From Sinotaia quadrata (taxonomy: Eukaryota; Mollusca; Gastropoda; Architaenioglossa; Viviparidae), in the NCBI GenBank assembly GCA_028829895.1, contig CM054182.1, positions 64,134,379 through 64,198,378 on the forward strand: a DNA stretch of 64,000 nucleotides. Reading direction: 5' to 3'. The translations under genes and the position numbers were made by a program. Shown here piece by piece: positions 40,349 to 51,700 of the stretch. The number at the start of each line of letters is the position of its first letter. Position 1 is the first letter of the stretch. The notes under the pieces were generated by a model. It was not told where the DNA came from, did not search any database, and worked only from the letters and a program-made list of their open reading frames with translations.

Positions 40349-43034
40349 ATTTGACTTACTTGATAGAGTATTTGCTGTTATTACACTGCTGGCTGTTCCA
40401 TCTCCTCCATATACAGTTAGGTCCCTAGTAAAAGGAAATAAAATGTCTCACAGTGATTGTAATCTTTTATCCTCGGTTATTTTAATATTTAATTTAACAC
40501 ATTCTTATAATATAATAGTTTTTTATGGCAGAAGAACTGTGGGTTAAATAATTAGAAATAATACTTCCATGTTTTATTTTATATATTTATATAACAGAGC
40601 AAAGTTGCCTGCACATATTTATAAAATAATTATTATATTTACGATGCTAATATTTAATGTAGATTGTAGTTGTCATTTTGAAGGCAAGAGATTATGATAT
40701 GATACAGATCTAAGATGTAAGAGTTAACTGCCTTGTCGAATCCTTGCTAAAGTAACGCACCGAATGTAAGTAAAACAAAGGTCTGGAGAGCTTTACCACA
40801 GCTAGAAAGACAATTATAGCATGCTTAGCAATATGTCCATTAAGCGTGAAGTGGGGAAATGAAAATCTCATGCACGAGCATTTAACTTAATCTTAGCAAA
40901 ATACAGAAATCAGCACCCATCGGAGTCAACCATCCAAAATTAACATAAATATATATCATCAAGTTCATGGATATCATCTCGGAAATGAGAGTAGAGTTTC
41001 AGAGAAATAATTAAAGTCAATGCACATAACCTTTTCAAAGATGGCGGCTGTCGCCGGACAGATTTTCATTACTCCTTTAGTAAGAAGTTTTCACCTGCAG
41101 AAACATTATGCAACAGCAAACGTCTATCTTAGTTTTGTGCAAAGAGTATATTTTATATATTTTATGACACCCTTATAATCCGCCAAGTGAGAGACATGCT
41201 GGTTTTGTGGAAGAATTATTTAATATCTATAAATTAAGATTATTGATTACTTGTAATTAAATATATATTATTAATAAATAAATAATAATCACAACCAGTA
41301 ACAAAGGAGTGCGTGTCACACATGGGCACAAATAAAAAATACGAATCCCTACGGTCGAGAAACAAACTACACACCATGGGCACAAATAAACAGTATGAAC
41401 ACCAACAGTCGAGAAACAAACAACACATCCATGGGCACAAATAAATAGTATGAACACCAACAGTCGAGAAACAAACAACACAAAATCCAGGAAAAAAGAG
41501 AATACTTACGTTGCTCCATCATTGTTAACAAAAGTCAGCAGTGAACTGCACGATGTGGGCACGACGACCTTACCGCCACTGTACACTCCCTCACACAGGA
41601 CGTAATTAAAAGCTGTTACTGCAACCACTCCTGGGTAGGTACACGGACTAACGGTAGTTCCACCAATAACACGACGCTGCGGATCTTTTCTGCGACAGCC
41701 TGACGCCGTATGCAACAACCCAAGATAAAACGACTGTCAAGTGCTAATAGTGCTAATACACATGCCATATTTTTCTATGAATCATTTCTGTCATGCGTTA
41801 GTCATGTGTTCAGTAATGAAGTTTTAAATCAGCTCCCACGACCACCACCACCACAACTCTAACATATTTTTAAAATATAAAGTGTTTACACATAACATTT
41901 CTTTTATAAGCTGTTCGTATTAACGTTCTTATTTATTTATTCGCTTAGAGAACACCACATGCTTTCAAAGTCCTGCTGGTTTTCAACGGACGGTTAACAT
42001 TCTTGTAAATCAGCACCCTTTCTCACGCGCTACTATCATTGAAGCACTTACGACCAACTTTATCTCATTCAAAATCTCGTGTTTGTAATTGTACATTTGT
42101 GCATGCTTAATATCATCAATGCACTTACGATCAAAGCTTTCTCTCACGCTGAATGCAGTGATCGAACTTTTTCCCCACTGCTGTGTGGAACTTCAGTTTA
42201 GAAAATCAGCACTTGATTAAGCGATTCGTGGCAGTAGAAACACATGTCATGTAAGCAGTTTGTAAACAGACGTCATAAGTTGTAAGCAGTAGAAGCACGT
42301 GTCATTAGTTATAAGAAGTTAGTAGAAAGAAACTCCTTTAGATGTAAGCCATTAGTAGAAACAAGCGTCATTAGATGTGAACAATTAGTTAAGCGTCGAT
42401 AGTTATAAGCTGACGTCATTAGATGAAGCAGTTAGTAGAAACAAACGTCATTCATTGCAAGCAATTAGTACAAGCAAATGCCATTAATTGTGAGCAGTTG
42501 GTAGAAACAAACGTCATTCATTGCAAGCAATTAGTACAAACAAATGCCATTAATCGTGAGCAGTTGGTAGAAACAAACGTCATTCATTGCAAGCAATTAA
42601 TAGAAACGTGCGTTATAAGTTATAAGCATTTAAAAGAAACAATTTATTCATTGTAATCAGTTAGTAGAAACAGATGTCATGCCACTGAAGGCAGTTAATA
42701 GAAAGAAACATCATAATATGTAAAAAAGCAGTAAGTAGGATCATACCATGCCACTGATGGCAGTTAGTAGAAACAAACGTCATTCATTTCCTTAATTTTG
42801 AAAATAAATTTAAAATAATTATTCTAAACAGTATGCATCTCTTTGAAAGTCATAAAATAATATTACTAAGGTGGCATGGCTTTACATTAGAACTAATATA
42901 AGACAAAACCACGAATTACCGTTTTCTACCCTGCACGTGCGGGCAACGAAAGATTTAAAAGATATCTTTTCCCAAGCCGTTGCCAGACAACACAGACTGG
43001 CCGCCAGACAGAGCGTGAAGATCACTGTTCTCAT
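36043..43034 (-). CDS. Secreted trypsin-fold pseudoprotease, 6 exons, complete
   Basis: Exons on the minus strand, 5' to 3': 43034-42920, 41699-41510, 40424-40360, 38174-38013, 36689-36529, 36198-36043. Every junction has AG/GT and matching phase (1,2,1,1,0); total 849 bp, 282 residues plus TAA. Signal peptide (about 1-20), pro-segment with Cys40, cleavage junction QRR|VIGG at 48/49, then an S1-type domain. Cysteines fall at the chymotrypsin pairs: 40-145, 74-89, 165-240, 197 or 198-222, 230-259. The catalytic residues are gone: the AAHC block reads VPTSC (His to Ser88), GDSGGP reads GDEGAP (Ser to Glu234), and the Asp site appears to be Ser133. The S1-pocket Asp is also absent (ATCG). So it is a non-enzymatic secreted protein of unknown role, for example binding or decoy; function is inference. 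Confidence 0.88.
36529..36689 (-). CDS. Pseudoprotease exon 5
   Basis: Encodes LNQISLISSALLPCCDYI through TTSDGATCG, matching LQEVxVPxVSxxxC...AGxxxGxDSC of S1 enzymes, where the specificity Asp is absent. It leaves in phase 0 (donor GGG|GTGAGT) just before the catalytic-Ser block, a position where trypsin genes commonly have an intron. Confidence 0.87.
36722..36746 (+). repeat. Short (CA)n microsatellite
   Basis: GCGCGCACACAC run just upstream (minus strand) of pseudoprotease exon 5. Confidence 0.9.
36935..37335 (+). repeat. About 29-bp minisatellite with 66-bp higher order
   Basis: Unit AATAATGTGCCACTAAATG then CCAGTCATT or CAGTAAGT; about thirteen copies with a duplicated larger block at 37035-37230. 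Confidence 0.82.
37495..37620 (+). repeat. 58-bp duplication
   Basis: TTTGTAGCTTCTAGCAATGT then AGCGAAATTGTAAA occurs twice in tandem, with a partial third start. Confidence 0.75.
37722..37875 (+). repeat. About 41-bp minisatellite, 4 copies
   Basis: Unit CATACCTTTATCACATTAAA then TCATTACTAATGCTGCTTTAC; nearly identical, preceded by a (TAC)n tract. Confidence 0.88.
38013..38174 (-). CDS. Pseudoprotease exon 4 (Asp-102 region)
   Basis: Encodes DNGDGTTSITLATPLDLSAC then TCKVVSYGG. SITLATPLDLSAC aligns with D-I-x-L-x-x-L-x-x-P...C of S1 proteases, with Ser at the Asp position. CKVVSYG aligns with the C-x-V-x-G-W-G block. Phase 1 at both ends. Confidence 0.88.
38392..38542 (+). repeat. (ATAAT)n pentanucleotide microsatellite
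   Basis: About 145 bases of uninterrupted AATAT in pseudoprotease intron 3. Confidence 0.95.
39200..39415 (+). repeat. About 37-bp minisatellite
   Basis: Unit AATAAGACCGACGTTTTAAT then TCAGTAGCGGACA; five to six copies. Confidence 0.82.
39625..39975 (+). repeat. Degenerate TTAATTAATT repeat
   Basis: About eight loose units of ATTTTCNTAATTAATTAATT then GAAGAGAATTGAAAC, 40-60 bp each. Confidence 0.65.
40277..40348 (+). repeat. (TTTC)n microsatellite
   Basis: About 70 bases of TTTC directly next to pseudoprotease exon 3; on the gene's strand it is GAAA downstream of the donor. Confidence 0.95.
40360..40424 (-). CDS. Pseudoprotease exon 3 (65 bp)
   Basis: Encodes DLTVYGGDGTASSVITANTL. Found because its phases (2 in, 1 out) and splice sites (TTTACTAG / GTAAGT) bridge exons 2 and 4 exactly. 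It corresponds to the strand before the Asp-102 loop. Confidence 0.8.
41320..41490 (+). repeat. About 54-bp minisatellite, 3 copies
   Basis: Unit ATGGGCACAAATAAANAGTA then TGAACACCAACAGTCGAGAA ACAAAC. It ends about 20 bases from pseudoprotease exon 2. Confidence 0.85.
41510..41699 (-). CDS. Pseudoprotease exon 2 (activation site and His-57 region)
   Basis: Encodes GCRRKDPQRR|VIGGTT, then CTYPGV and LCEGVYSGGKVVVPTSC. The last block aligns with CGGSLI...VLTAAHC of active enzymes, with Ser in place of His. Phase 1 in, phase 2 out (donor GTAAGT). Confidence 0.9.
42235..42790 (+). repeat. Degenerate 30-45-bp repeat
   Basis: Units GCAGTTAGTAGAAACAAACG then TCATTCATTGCAAGCAATTA; a tight three-copy core at 42425-42600 is flanked by older copies. 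It is adjacent (minus strand) to the signal-peptide exon donor. Confidence 0.8.
42920..43034 (-). CDS. Pseudoprotease exon 1 (signal peptide)
   Basis: Starts ATG at 43034. Encodes MRTVIFTLCLAASLCCLATA with a cleavage site near residue 20, then WEKISFK and TCRVEN. Donor AAACG|GTAATT in phase 1, matching exon 2. Chosen as start because the signal peptide and the phase both fit. Confidence 0.82.
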
Positions 43035-44217
43035 CTTAATTCTAGACTGGGTCTACTGGGCTGGGTCTACGGTCTCCTGTTTTAGCAGATCTTGCAAGAC
43101 TAAGGACAGTGCAAAGCAGTTCGCTAGCCTATTGACGCTGTGAGAAAGACAGAGATGATGGGAGACAACTCAAATCTGTCGTCCGACGTCACTGGCTGGC
43201 TGTTGTGTGATGAAAGAAAACAAGCTGTTTAGCTTTAAGCAGGTGACACCCTCACGTGACTGCAAAAAAGCTTTGGTCGGAAAGTTGCTACCAACGCTCG
43301 ACTGTACAGTAATGTTGAAAGTGCTCATCAAATGTCACGAGAAATGGCGTTAGTTGTCTCAAAAAGACATTGAAATGTATGATCGACCTGACAGATTACT
43401 TCAGACTAATGACGACTTATACAACTTGATGTACAAAGGCATTGTGGGATATATTTTGTCAACACTCGAACAAAGAAAAAAGAAAAGGATGGTACAAAAT
43501 ATGTTTGTTTGTTTGTTTTGTTTGTTCGATCTTAAGGCAGACATAATCAATCAGTGCTTAATACGTCATTGCCCTTCAAATCCTATTTCATTCACGTGAC
43601 ATTTTGTAAGTTATAACTGCCAATTAGAAAAGCAGTTGCGTGGGGGAGGGGGTTGCACGCCGGTAGTTGCTGAATAAAATATATGAAAGTTATATTTAAC
43701 AAGTGCTTTGTCTGATTAAAAACACAAACTTGTAAAACTATTGCATACTTGAGGTTACATATATATGATTTGTTCCTTTTAAACAGCAGTCAGCGAGGCA
43801 GGCAATAAATCAATCAAAAATCAGTTAATTAGTCAATCAGCAAGTTCTTCATATAATCATTCAGTTACTTAAATAACCAAAGAATAAGTGAAAACTATAT
43901 ATTGTATTGATCTATGTTAATAGACAGTAAAATAAATACCTAACAAAACCTTTTCCTTATGTATTACGCGCTCTCATATTATTTACAACTAGTGCAGGCT
44001 TGTGACAGAAATGGGGAGATAATTGATGGCACGCATACTAGAAACAAACTTTTAAACACACACGCACATGCGCACAATAAAAAACAAACATATTCTGCTC
44101 TGTCTCGCAACACTGTGCATTGTATTAAGTTCATCTAACTCCTTCATGACGCTACGGTTTTGAGACCTCGACTGGGGAAACCGCCAAACAGCAGTTGTCC
44201 TTTCTTGCGTCGTCGAT

Positions 44218-44379
44218 ATGTTTACTTTTCTTAGAGCTCCACATGACAGGCCTCGCAACGACTCTTTTCAGGCTGCATGCTCCGTCAAGGTGTGGTTGTC
44301 CGAAGTTTGGAAAGAAAACGACGCAAGCTGCTCGGATTTATTGGCCGTCGCACGCAAGAGAATGCCATTTTCTTTAGAG
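44218..44379 (+). CDS. Candidate unassigned exon
   Basis: 54 open codons from ATG to a donor-like GAG|GTAAAT, with balanced codon use (CSVKVWLSEVWKENDASC). No homology recognised; it could equally be an untranslated exon or chance. Confidence 0.2.
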
Positions 44380-45518
44380 GTAAATGTTTTCTACGTCATT
44401 TCTACACCTGTATACCCACAGCCAGGTGCGAGCGTTCGATTTTCCATTTCTTTCTTCTGAGGAAAGACTGAAAAATAAAAAGATAGTTGAAGGCAATACG
44501 GGAAGGTAGGACATATCACGTGACAGTCGAGAAATGTGAGAGTTTGAAAACGACACAAGGGGAGTTAATAATAACATTAATCTCAGTTTTAAGATTTTAA
44601 CACAACATGCATAAACTCAGACAAACGTACGGACACAGAATTCACATGCATCCATGTTGAGTATGAAAAATAGATTGTTATAAAAGTTATGAAAATGGAT
44701 CCCTAATAGATTAATAAATACCCCTCCCCCCAAATGCATTCATGCTTACAGCATAAAATAGTCTTATAAGTTAAATGAGATTTTAGTTTGAAAATGTCAT
44801 TGAGTCTTTTTTGTATCTTACTTCTTCATGCTGTTCATCCCTTCCCAGCCCAACACAGAAAATTATTTTATTATCTTGACACAAGAAAACCGAACCCTTA
44901 GCTGCGGACCAAAGTAAAATTTCGTGTACAAATGGCGACACTGAACAGTGAAGATGTTAAGTAAATTCTGAATAAGGTTAACATTACACCCCAACCCCAC
45001 CCCTGCATCGTCCATTCACCACCCCTCTAATGGTTTACGCAAGACAATTACATTAATACCGAGTAAACGCTGTGTCCATATACGCATTTGGACTGTAATC
45101 GTTAACCATTACACCTGGAAGCCTTAAAGCACCTTAACCACTGTCGTATCGATCAGACGAACTCATGCTTTATTTAGATCGTTTATATATTTATGGAAAC
45201 GCAATTTTAACAGTTATTTGTGTCTAATTAGATGAACAAAACAACATAATTCTTTTCTTTGCGTCTGCACTCTAGTCTGTAACGCTTCCAACGCTAAAGT
45301 AGTCACCAAAGTCGTCACCGGCGACCCATCTTTGCAAGCTCGCAGCCGGTTGGTCGGTAAAGTCTCCAGGATGTAAGCTCATTGGTTCAGAGACTTTTCA
45401 CGTGATAGTTTTCGACACTTTTAAGACGAATGTTAGTAATCTGAAGGAGCAACATAGCTCACAGTCAGTACGTGGCAACCAGTACTTTTAAACACACAGT
45501 CGCATTCGCGAACAGGTT

Positions 45519-45524
45519 TATATA
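45519..45524 (+). promoter_or_regulatory. TATA-box candidate
   Basis: TATATA within GGTTTATATAGACAC, 48 bases upstream of the start codon of the mucin-pseudoprotease gene. This implies a very short 5' UTR if used. Confidence 0.4.
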
Positions 45525-45539
45525 GACACTGGAGCTCGC

Positions 45540-45640
45540 CCTGAAAACTAGGACTCGAACCTCTGACTATAATGAGAGGGGCTATAGTGTTGACGCTGCT
45601 AGCGATCTCGGTATCAAAGGCGCGAGCCGATTTCATCGAG
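45540..45640 (-). mobile_element. tRNA-like (SINE-type) sequence antisense to gene start
   Basis: The minus strand has a perfect B-box AGGTTCGAGTCC (45562-45551) and an A-box-like TAGCAGCGTCAACAC about 45 bases before it, spaced as in a tRNA. No convincing acceptor stem, so a tRNA-derived relic is more likely than a tRNA gene. It overlaps the start codon and signal-peptide codons of the plus-strand gene. Confidence 0.35.
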
Positions 45641-45695
45641 TGTCCTGCATCGGCCTGTGACGATTCTTTAGGCTTCGTTTATGGATGCAGCTATG
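45572..45695 (+). CDS. Mucin-pseudoprotease exon 1 (signal peptide, half-module 1)
   Basis: ATG at 45572; MRGAIVLTLLAISVSKARA is a typical signal peptide with cleavage after ARA. Then CPASACDDSL and VYGCSY, the N-terminal half of the first cysteine module. Donor TATG|GTAGGT, phase 1. Confidence 0.8.
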
Positions 45696-45768
45696 GTAGG
45701 TCTGTTTAAATATTTTTTTAATAATTTTTTTATAAAAGAATATGTGGATGGTGTAGGAAGATGTCAGT

Positions 45769-45808
<40 letters not shown>

Positions 45809-46069
45809 GATGTACATATATTGCTTTTCCGATATTAAAATATTTATTTCCTATGAGTTAAAACAAACGATATAAACAATTGAAAAACAACTGCAAAGTA
45901 ATTCTCATTTTTAGATTTGCCTGCTAATTAATGTGAAAATAATCGTAATGAAGATATCATAAATGATTACAATAGAGAATATAAATAAAATAACTTATAT
46001 TACAAAGATTATTACGAATTTATTTTCAGCCGAGTGGGTGTCAGCAAACTCAACTTTTACTGCTATTTA

Positions 46070-46114
<45 letters not shown>

Positions 46115-48730
46115 ACACGCGATCAAAAATATATATATATAATTTGTTTTGCGCACGTATGTTTATTACTAGAATGTTATATTGCACAGTATCTATCTCT
46201 GGTCATTACGTTGCATTGCGTGTTTTCCATCTATGGTTATTACATTATACTGCGATTTATCCCTCAATGTGATCTTGACTTTATATTGCAAAATATAAAA
46301 TCTATCCACGAAGCCAAGTCAATATATCGTGAGGCATTCATCCGTGGTGAAATGTCCTTAAATTGTAAGGTATTCGTCCCTCTTATCATGACATTATATT
46401 GCAAGGTATTCGTCACTATTGTCATGACATTATATCGCAAGGTATTCGTCACTTTTGTCATGACATTATATTGTAAGGTATTCGTCCTTGATATCATGAT
46501 ATTATATTACAAGTTATTTGCCCCTCTTGCCATGTCATTATATTGCAAGGTATTCGTCCTTTATATCATGACATAATATTGTAAGGTATTCATCCCTGTT
46601 GTCATGATATTATTATAGACCAAGGTATTCATACATTATGTCATGACATTATATTGCAAGTATTTGTCATTTATGTCAAGACATTATATTGCAAGGTATC
46701 CGTCCCTTATCATGACGTTATATCGCAAGGTATTCGTCCCTCTTGTCATGTCATGTTATTGCACGGTATTCGTCCCTTACGTCATGACTTTATATAGCAA
46801 GATATTCGTCCATGGGGTCATGTCATGATATCGAACGATATTCGTCGATTATGTCATGACATTGTATTGCAAAGTATCCTTCCCCTTATCAAGACGTTAT
46901 ATTGTAAGATATTCGTCCTTCTTGTCATGACATTATATTGCAAGGTATTCGTCCACTCCACTTTGCCATTATTTTGAAAGTTATATGATCCATGCAGTCA
47001 TGCCATTATATTGCAAAGTATTCGTCCACTCGGTCATGTCTTTATATTTCAAGGTATTTGTCCCTCTTGTAATGACATTACATTATAAGGTATTCGTCCC
47101 ACTTGCCATGACATTATATTGCAAGTATTTGTCCCTTAAGCCATGACATTTTATTATAATGTATTCGTCCCACTTATCATAACATTATATTGCAAGCTAT
47201 TCGTCCTCCTTGACATGTCACGTCATGATATTGCAAAGTATTCGTCATTATGACTTTATATTGCAATGCATTTGCCATTCTTGTCATGACATTATATTGC
47301 AAAGTATTTGCCCCTCTTGTCATGGCATTATATTGTAAGGCATTTGTCCCTCTTGTCATGACATTATATTTTAAGGTATTTGCCCCTTATGTCATGACAT
47401 TATATTATAAGATATTCATCCCTATTGTCATGACATTATATTGCAAGGTATTCGTCCTTACGTTCATGACATTATATTATATGCTATCCATCCATATGAT
47501 TCAAGTGATCACAACATCCGTATGCGTGTTATCCACTAATATTTACAATGCATTTTGTTATCATTATCTAGTGTACGTTGCCGATTTTTTAAAACTTGTT
47601 ACTGCTTATCCAATCCATGTTTTTAAACCTTTGTTTGTTCATTTTTGATCTAATCCATGAGTTCAAGACAAGCTATGTTTCCTAAATTTTATCCAGTCCA
47701 TAATGTCAAAACAATCTAAGGTCTCTAATGTCTAAAACATCTAAATTTGTTAAATATTTTATCCTGTCTCTAAGGTCTAAAAATCTAAATTTGTTAAATA
47801 TTTTATCCTGTTTCTAAGGTCTAAACAATCTAGGTTTGTTCAACTATGTATCCAATCCATAGATCAGAGACATCGTAGGTTTGTTAAATATTTTATCCAA
47901 TCCATGAGGTCAAGATAATCTAGGTTTGTTAAATGTTTTATCCAATCCATGAGGTCAAGATAATCTAGGTTTGTTAAATATTTTATCCAATCCATGAGGT
48001 CAAGATAATCTAGGTTTGTGATGTTTTATCCAATCCATGAGGTCAAGGTAATCCAGGTTTGTTAAATGTTTATCCAATCCATGAGGTCAAATGTAATCTA
48101 GGTTTGTTAAATGTTCGTTAAATTTAATCCATGAGGTCAAGACATTCTAGGTTTTTATTTTAGTATCCAATCCAATAGTTTAAAAAATAATTTGTCATTT
48201 TATTTTTATATTTATTTATTCGTAATCCAATTCTTATTTTGCTTTGTCACAGACGGCGTCGGGATGTGTTATTGCTCCGATCAGGTAATAGGTTCCGGTT
48301 TGTGTGAGCTGCCCCTTCCTGCTCCTCCTACCCCTCCTCCCACTCCTCCTCCTACCCATGCGGACACCACAATCTTGAGTCCAGCATCAGCATCCACAAT
48401 CTGGGACCCGGCATGCTGTGACTTCAACACAGTCGCTGGCTCCACGGCAGGCCTTTTTTCAGGATGTTCTCTAGGTAAATTTGCAAAAGCTTGTACTTGT
48501 TATTAGGGCAAACCCAATGACGTCACATGATTGAAACCAGCGCCCATTCTGGCAAATTATTGTAAATTAACTAGCGACAAGTCTGGAGTAAAAATGAAGA
48601 AGAGATTATAGGTGACAATTCGAAGGGAATAGCCAGTGCATAGGCTAGCTAAGGAATTTCTGTGTTAAAAGATAAATTTATGAATTCAATTAAAGTAATG
48701 TATGTTGTTTGAACTGATATCGAAGATGGC

Positions 48731-48781
<51 letters not shown>

Positions 48782-51700
48782 AATGATGTTAATGAACATG
48801 ATGACAATTTTAACGTTTCCCTTTTTCCCTGCTGGTAATATAATCTTATCGACTTATGATCTTCCATCATGCAGAAAGACGACAGGTGTTAAGGGATGCC
48901 CCATCCATCTATATTTTAAAATAAACCACAATTTAAGTTTAACGTAATGTGACGATTAACAAACATTTTCTTCCAGCAGAACCCTCCCCCTCCTCCATAA
49001 AAAGAAAATATTCAATCACACTCACAAAGTTCTGTGAATACCATTGTCTTAATTCATAAGGCGCTGTCCTGAACCAACTGAAATGAAGGAAGCATTCGAC
49101 CTAGGTCTGTTTATAACTAAGAGAGACAGTCAGACAGAGAAACCTTTACAGTTTCGGGTACACAAAACGTAGTTTACTTACATATTATTTAAAACAAAAT
49201 TAATATTGTGGAACAGTTAATGTAGAAATAATTTCCAGACTTATTGCCATCGATTTTAAATAATCTGTTTTAATTTTTTTTAAATCATGATTTATTGCTT
49301 CTGCTTAAAAAAGAAATCCTCTGTTTCAGTTTATTTTAAGATGAGTCAATCTATGTTCAGATGTTCTACTTTCTTTCTCCTCACTTATCTTTAAGCTATC
49401 TTCCTGAATCTTCAGTTGATTTCAGTCAAGTTCTCTGTTTTTTTATTACTGGCTTCTAACTGGGGAAATGCTACCTCTCTTTCAATCTTTAATCTTTTCT
49501 CTTTCTCTTTACTTTCATTCCTTTTTATTTCTAGTTTTCTCTTTCATGCTCCTTTTTTTAATTTCTATTTTTTCTCTTTCATGCTTCTTTTTTTAATTTC
49601 TATTTCTTCTCTTTCATGCTTGTCTTTCTTTTTTATTTCTAGATAGTCTTTCACATAATCTTTAGTTTCGTCTGCAGAGAGCCCCCCCCACTTTTCCTCT
49701 TGTATCCAACTAATTCTTTCTTCTAGTGTAATTTCCATTTTAATCACAAAAATTAACTCTACCATGGTCATGCGAACTAGCCAACTGGCAAACTATCTGA
49801 CTGATTTTACAAAAATATCTTCACGCACACTCAAATAACTGATAAACTTTAAATCCAGTTACTAAAAATGCACAGTCATTTAAAGAGTATAATCTCCACA
49901 CATCAATAATGGAAACTATTGTTATACATGCGTGAATACAATATACAACCAATAATTATAAATTAAAAGGTTAGTCAAAAAATTTCAAAAGAGGAAAAAA
50001 AGGAAAGACATTTCTAGATAGTTTTATAAAATATATGAGTGAGATAATACTGCTTTCTAAATGTCTATTCCACAAGTCAAATCAATCTCTTTCTAGCTCT
50101 GCTATTCTTTCTAAGCTACCTGGGCGCTCCTTCGCTGTACCAGCTCCCTTAAGCAGAACAATCGTAGCAATTTCCAGTAACTTCATTGTACCAGAAATTG
50201 CTTGATGTAGTCAGCATACCTTACACCATACATCAACAGTGTTAGTGTATTCCTTACACTTACACACTTTAGTAGATACTTCTCGCCTCTACCCTGGTCA
50301 TAGTAGTATATCATCAGTAAACCAGGATATTCAGATAGCACAAGCAAAGGCTGCTTTGCCCCTGTAAAATATAATCAGGGAACAAGCACTGAGTTTCCAG
50401 CTTATTCCATTTTAACTCCATTCTTTCTTACAGTGAAGTCTCGACTTACAATTTCCTGCAACAGTATTTTTAGCCTGATACACACACACTGCATAATAAA
50501 TACAGCATAATAGTTTTATGAGCAGGTTCACTAGAAACAATGTCAAGTGTTTCGCATACCTTATATAAGGATCATAGTTCACAACTTGTAGAAATAATAG
50601 TTTATACATATAATGCATCTCTACATAAAACACAATTATACCATATCAATAGCAAAATGTACGAAACATTTCAAAGTCCATTCTCTCTCAATCAGTCAGT
50701 TAACTCACCATTAAGCTAACGGCTGCCTTTCATGACTGGACTTCTTGCCACACCAAATTCAAGTGATTAGATAATAGAATTCTCTACAGCATGTAAACTT
50801 TTGATCTCAGTCCATTGGCTGGTCTCGTTCTCGTAAATCGTAAATATTCGATAATAAGAACTACTCATCCAGTTGGAACTGGTTTGCATTGCATCAGCAA
50901 GTTCTAGCATATTCTCAACTCGAGTTGTTTTCTTCAACTCTGACACTTAACAAAAATACTATCATAATGAGTGCCCAAGGTCGGGTCACTTTAACAATTT
51001 ATATAACAATTAAGTCTAGAAATTCGGATAGGCAAATTTACTCCACCACACAATCTCAGTCTTGGTTTGATGATAATTAACCACTAGTGTCGCTAGAGAC
51101 ACAAAGGAAGAAATATAGCTTTCTTTAACCACCACATGAAGAGTAACATAAACTTCTCTTAACCACCACATGAAGAGTAACAAACTTCTTTTAACCACCA
51201 TAGAAGATTAATATAAACTTCCTCTAACCATCATATGAAGATTAAAATAAACTTCATTTAACACCACATGAAGCTGAATGACCATTTGTCGATTTTCCCA
51301 AATACATTTATCGATATAGGCATAACTAATGAGCTAACAGTTCTATTATTTCATATCATTCCAACATTCCTAAGTCACAAACTCAGAATTAATTTCAGTA
51401 TCTAATTTTTACATTATTTCTAATCTCTCTCCTTTTACACACATTTCATTAAACCCATTGGCCTCAGCTGTTATCTATTTCTGACTTTGGCTTTATAAAC
51501 ACACTTCACAAAACCACAAACGCTCACTTCCACCAATCAACAAATTTACCCTATCTTCTACTACCCTGCCCACAAAACCCAAACCCAAACCCAAACCCAA
51601 AAGCAAAAGCAAATCACTACTACGACTACTTTAAAAAATCCAACTCATCAGGGGAAAAAAAGAAAAAAAAAGGGGGGGGGATAGACCAACAACAGTAGCA

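Larger units (their letters stand above)
43035..45571. promoter_or_regulatory. Head-to-head intergenic region
   Basis: 2.5 kb between the start codons of two divergent secreted-protein genes. It must hold both promoters. Some parts (about 43140-43340, 44100-44430, 45280-45380) are less AT-rich and could be untranslated exons. No shared element was proven. Confidence 0.5.

Noticed and set aside
42871..43143. Plus-strand 90-codon open frame at 42.9-43.1 kb
   Set aside because: It is the antisense shadow of the signal-peptide exon of the minus-strand pseudoprotease.
46034..47648. Repeat proteins on both strands in the 46-47.6 kb satellite
   Set aside because: A 36-bp period (a multiple of three) keeps frames open; no signal, domain or splice fit.
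51575..51610. CCCAAA iterations as a telomeric repeat
   Set aside because: Very short run in simple A/C-rich sequence; not TTAGGG-type and without flanking structure.
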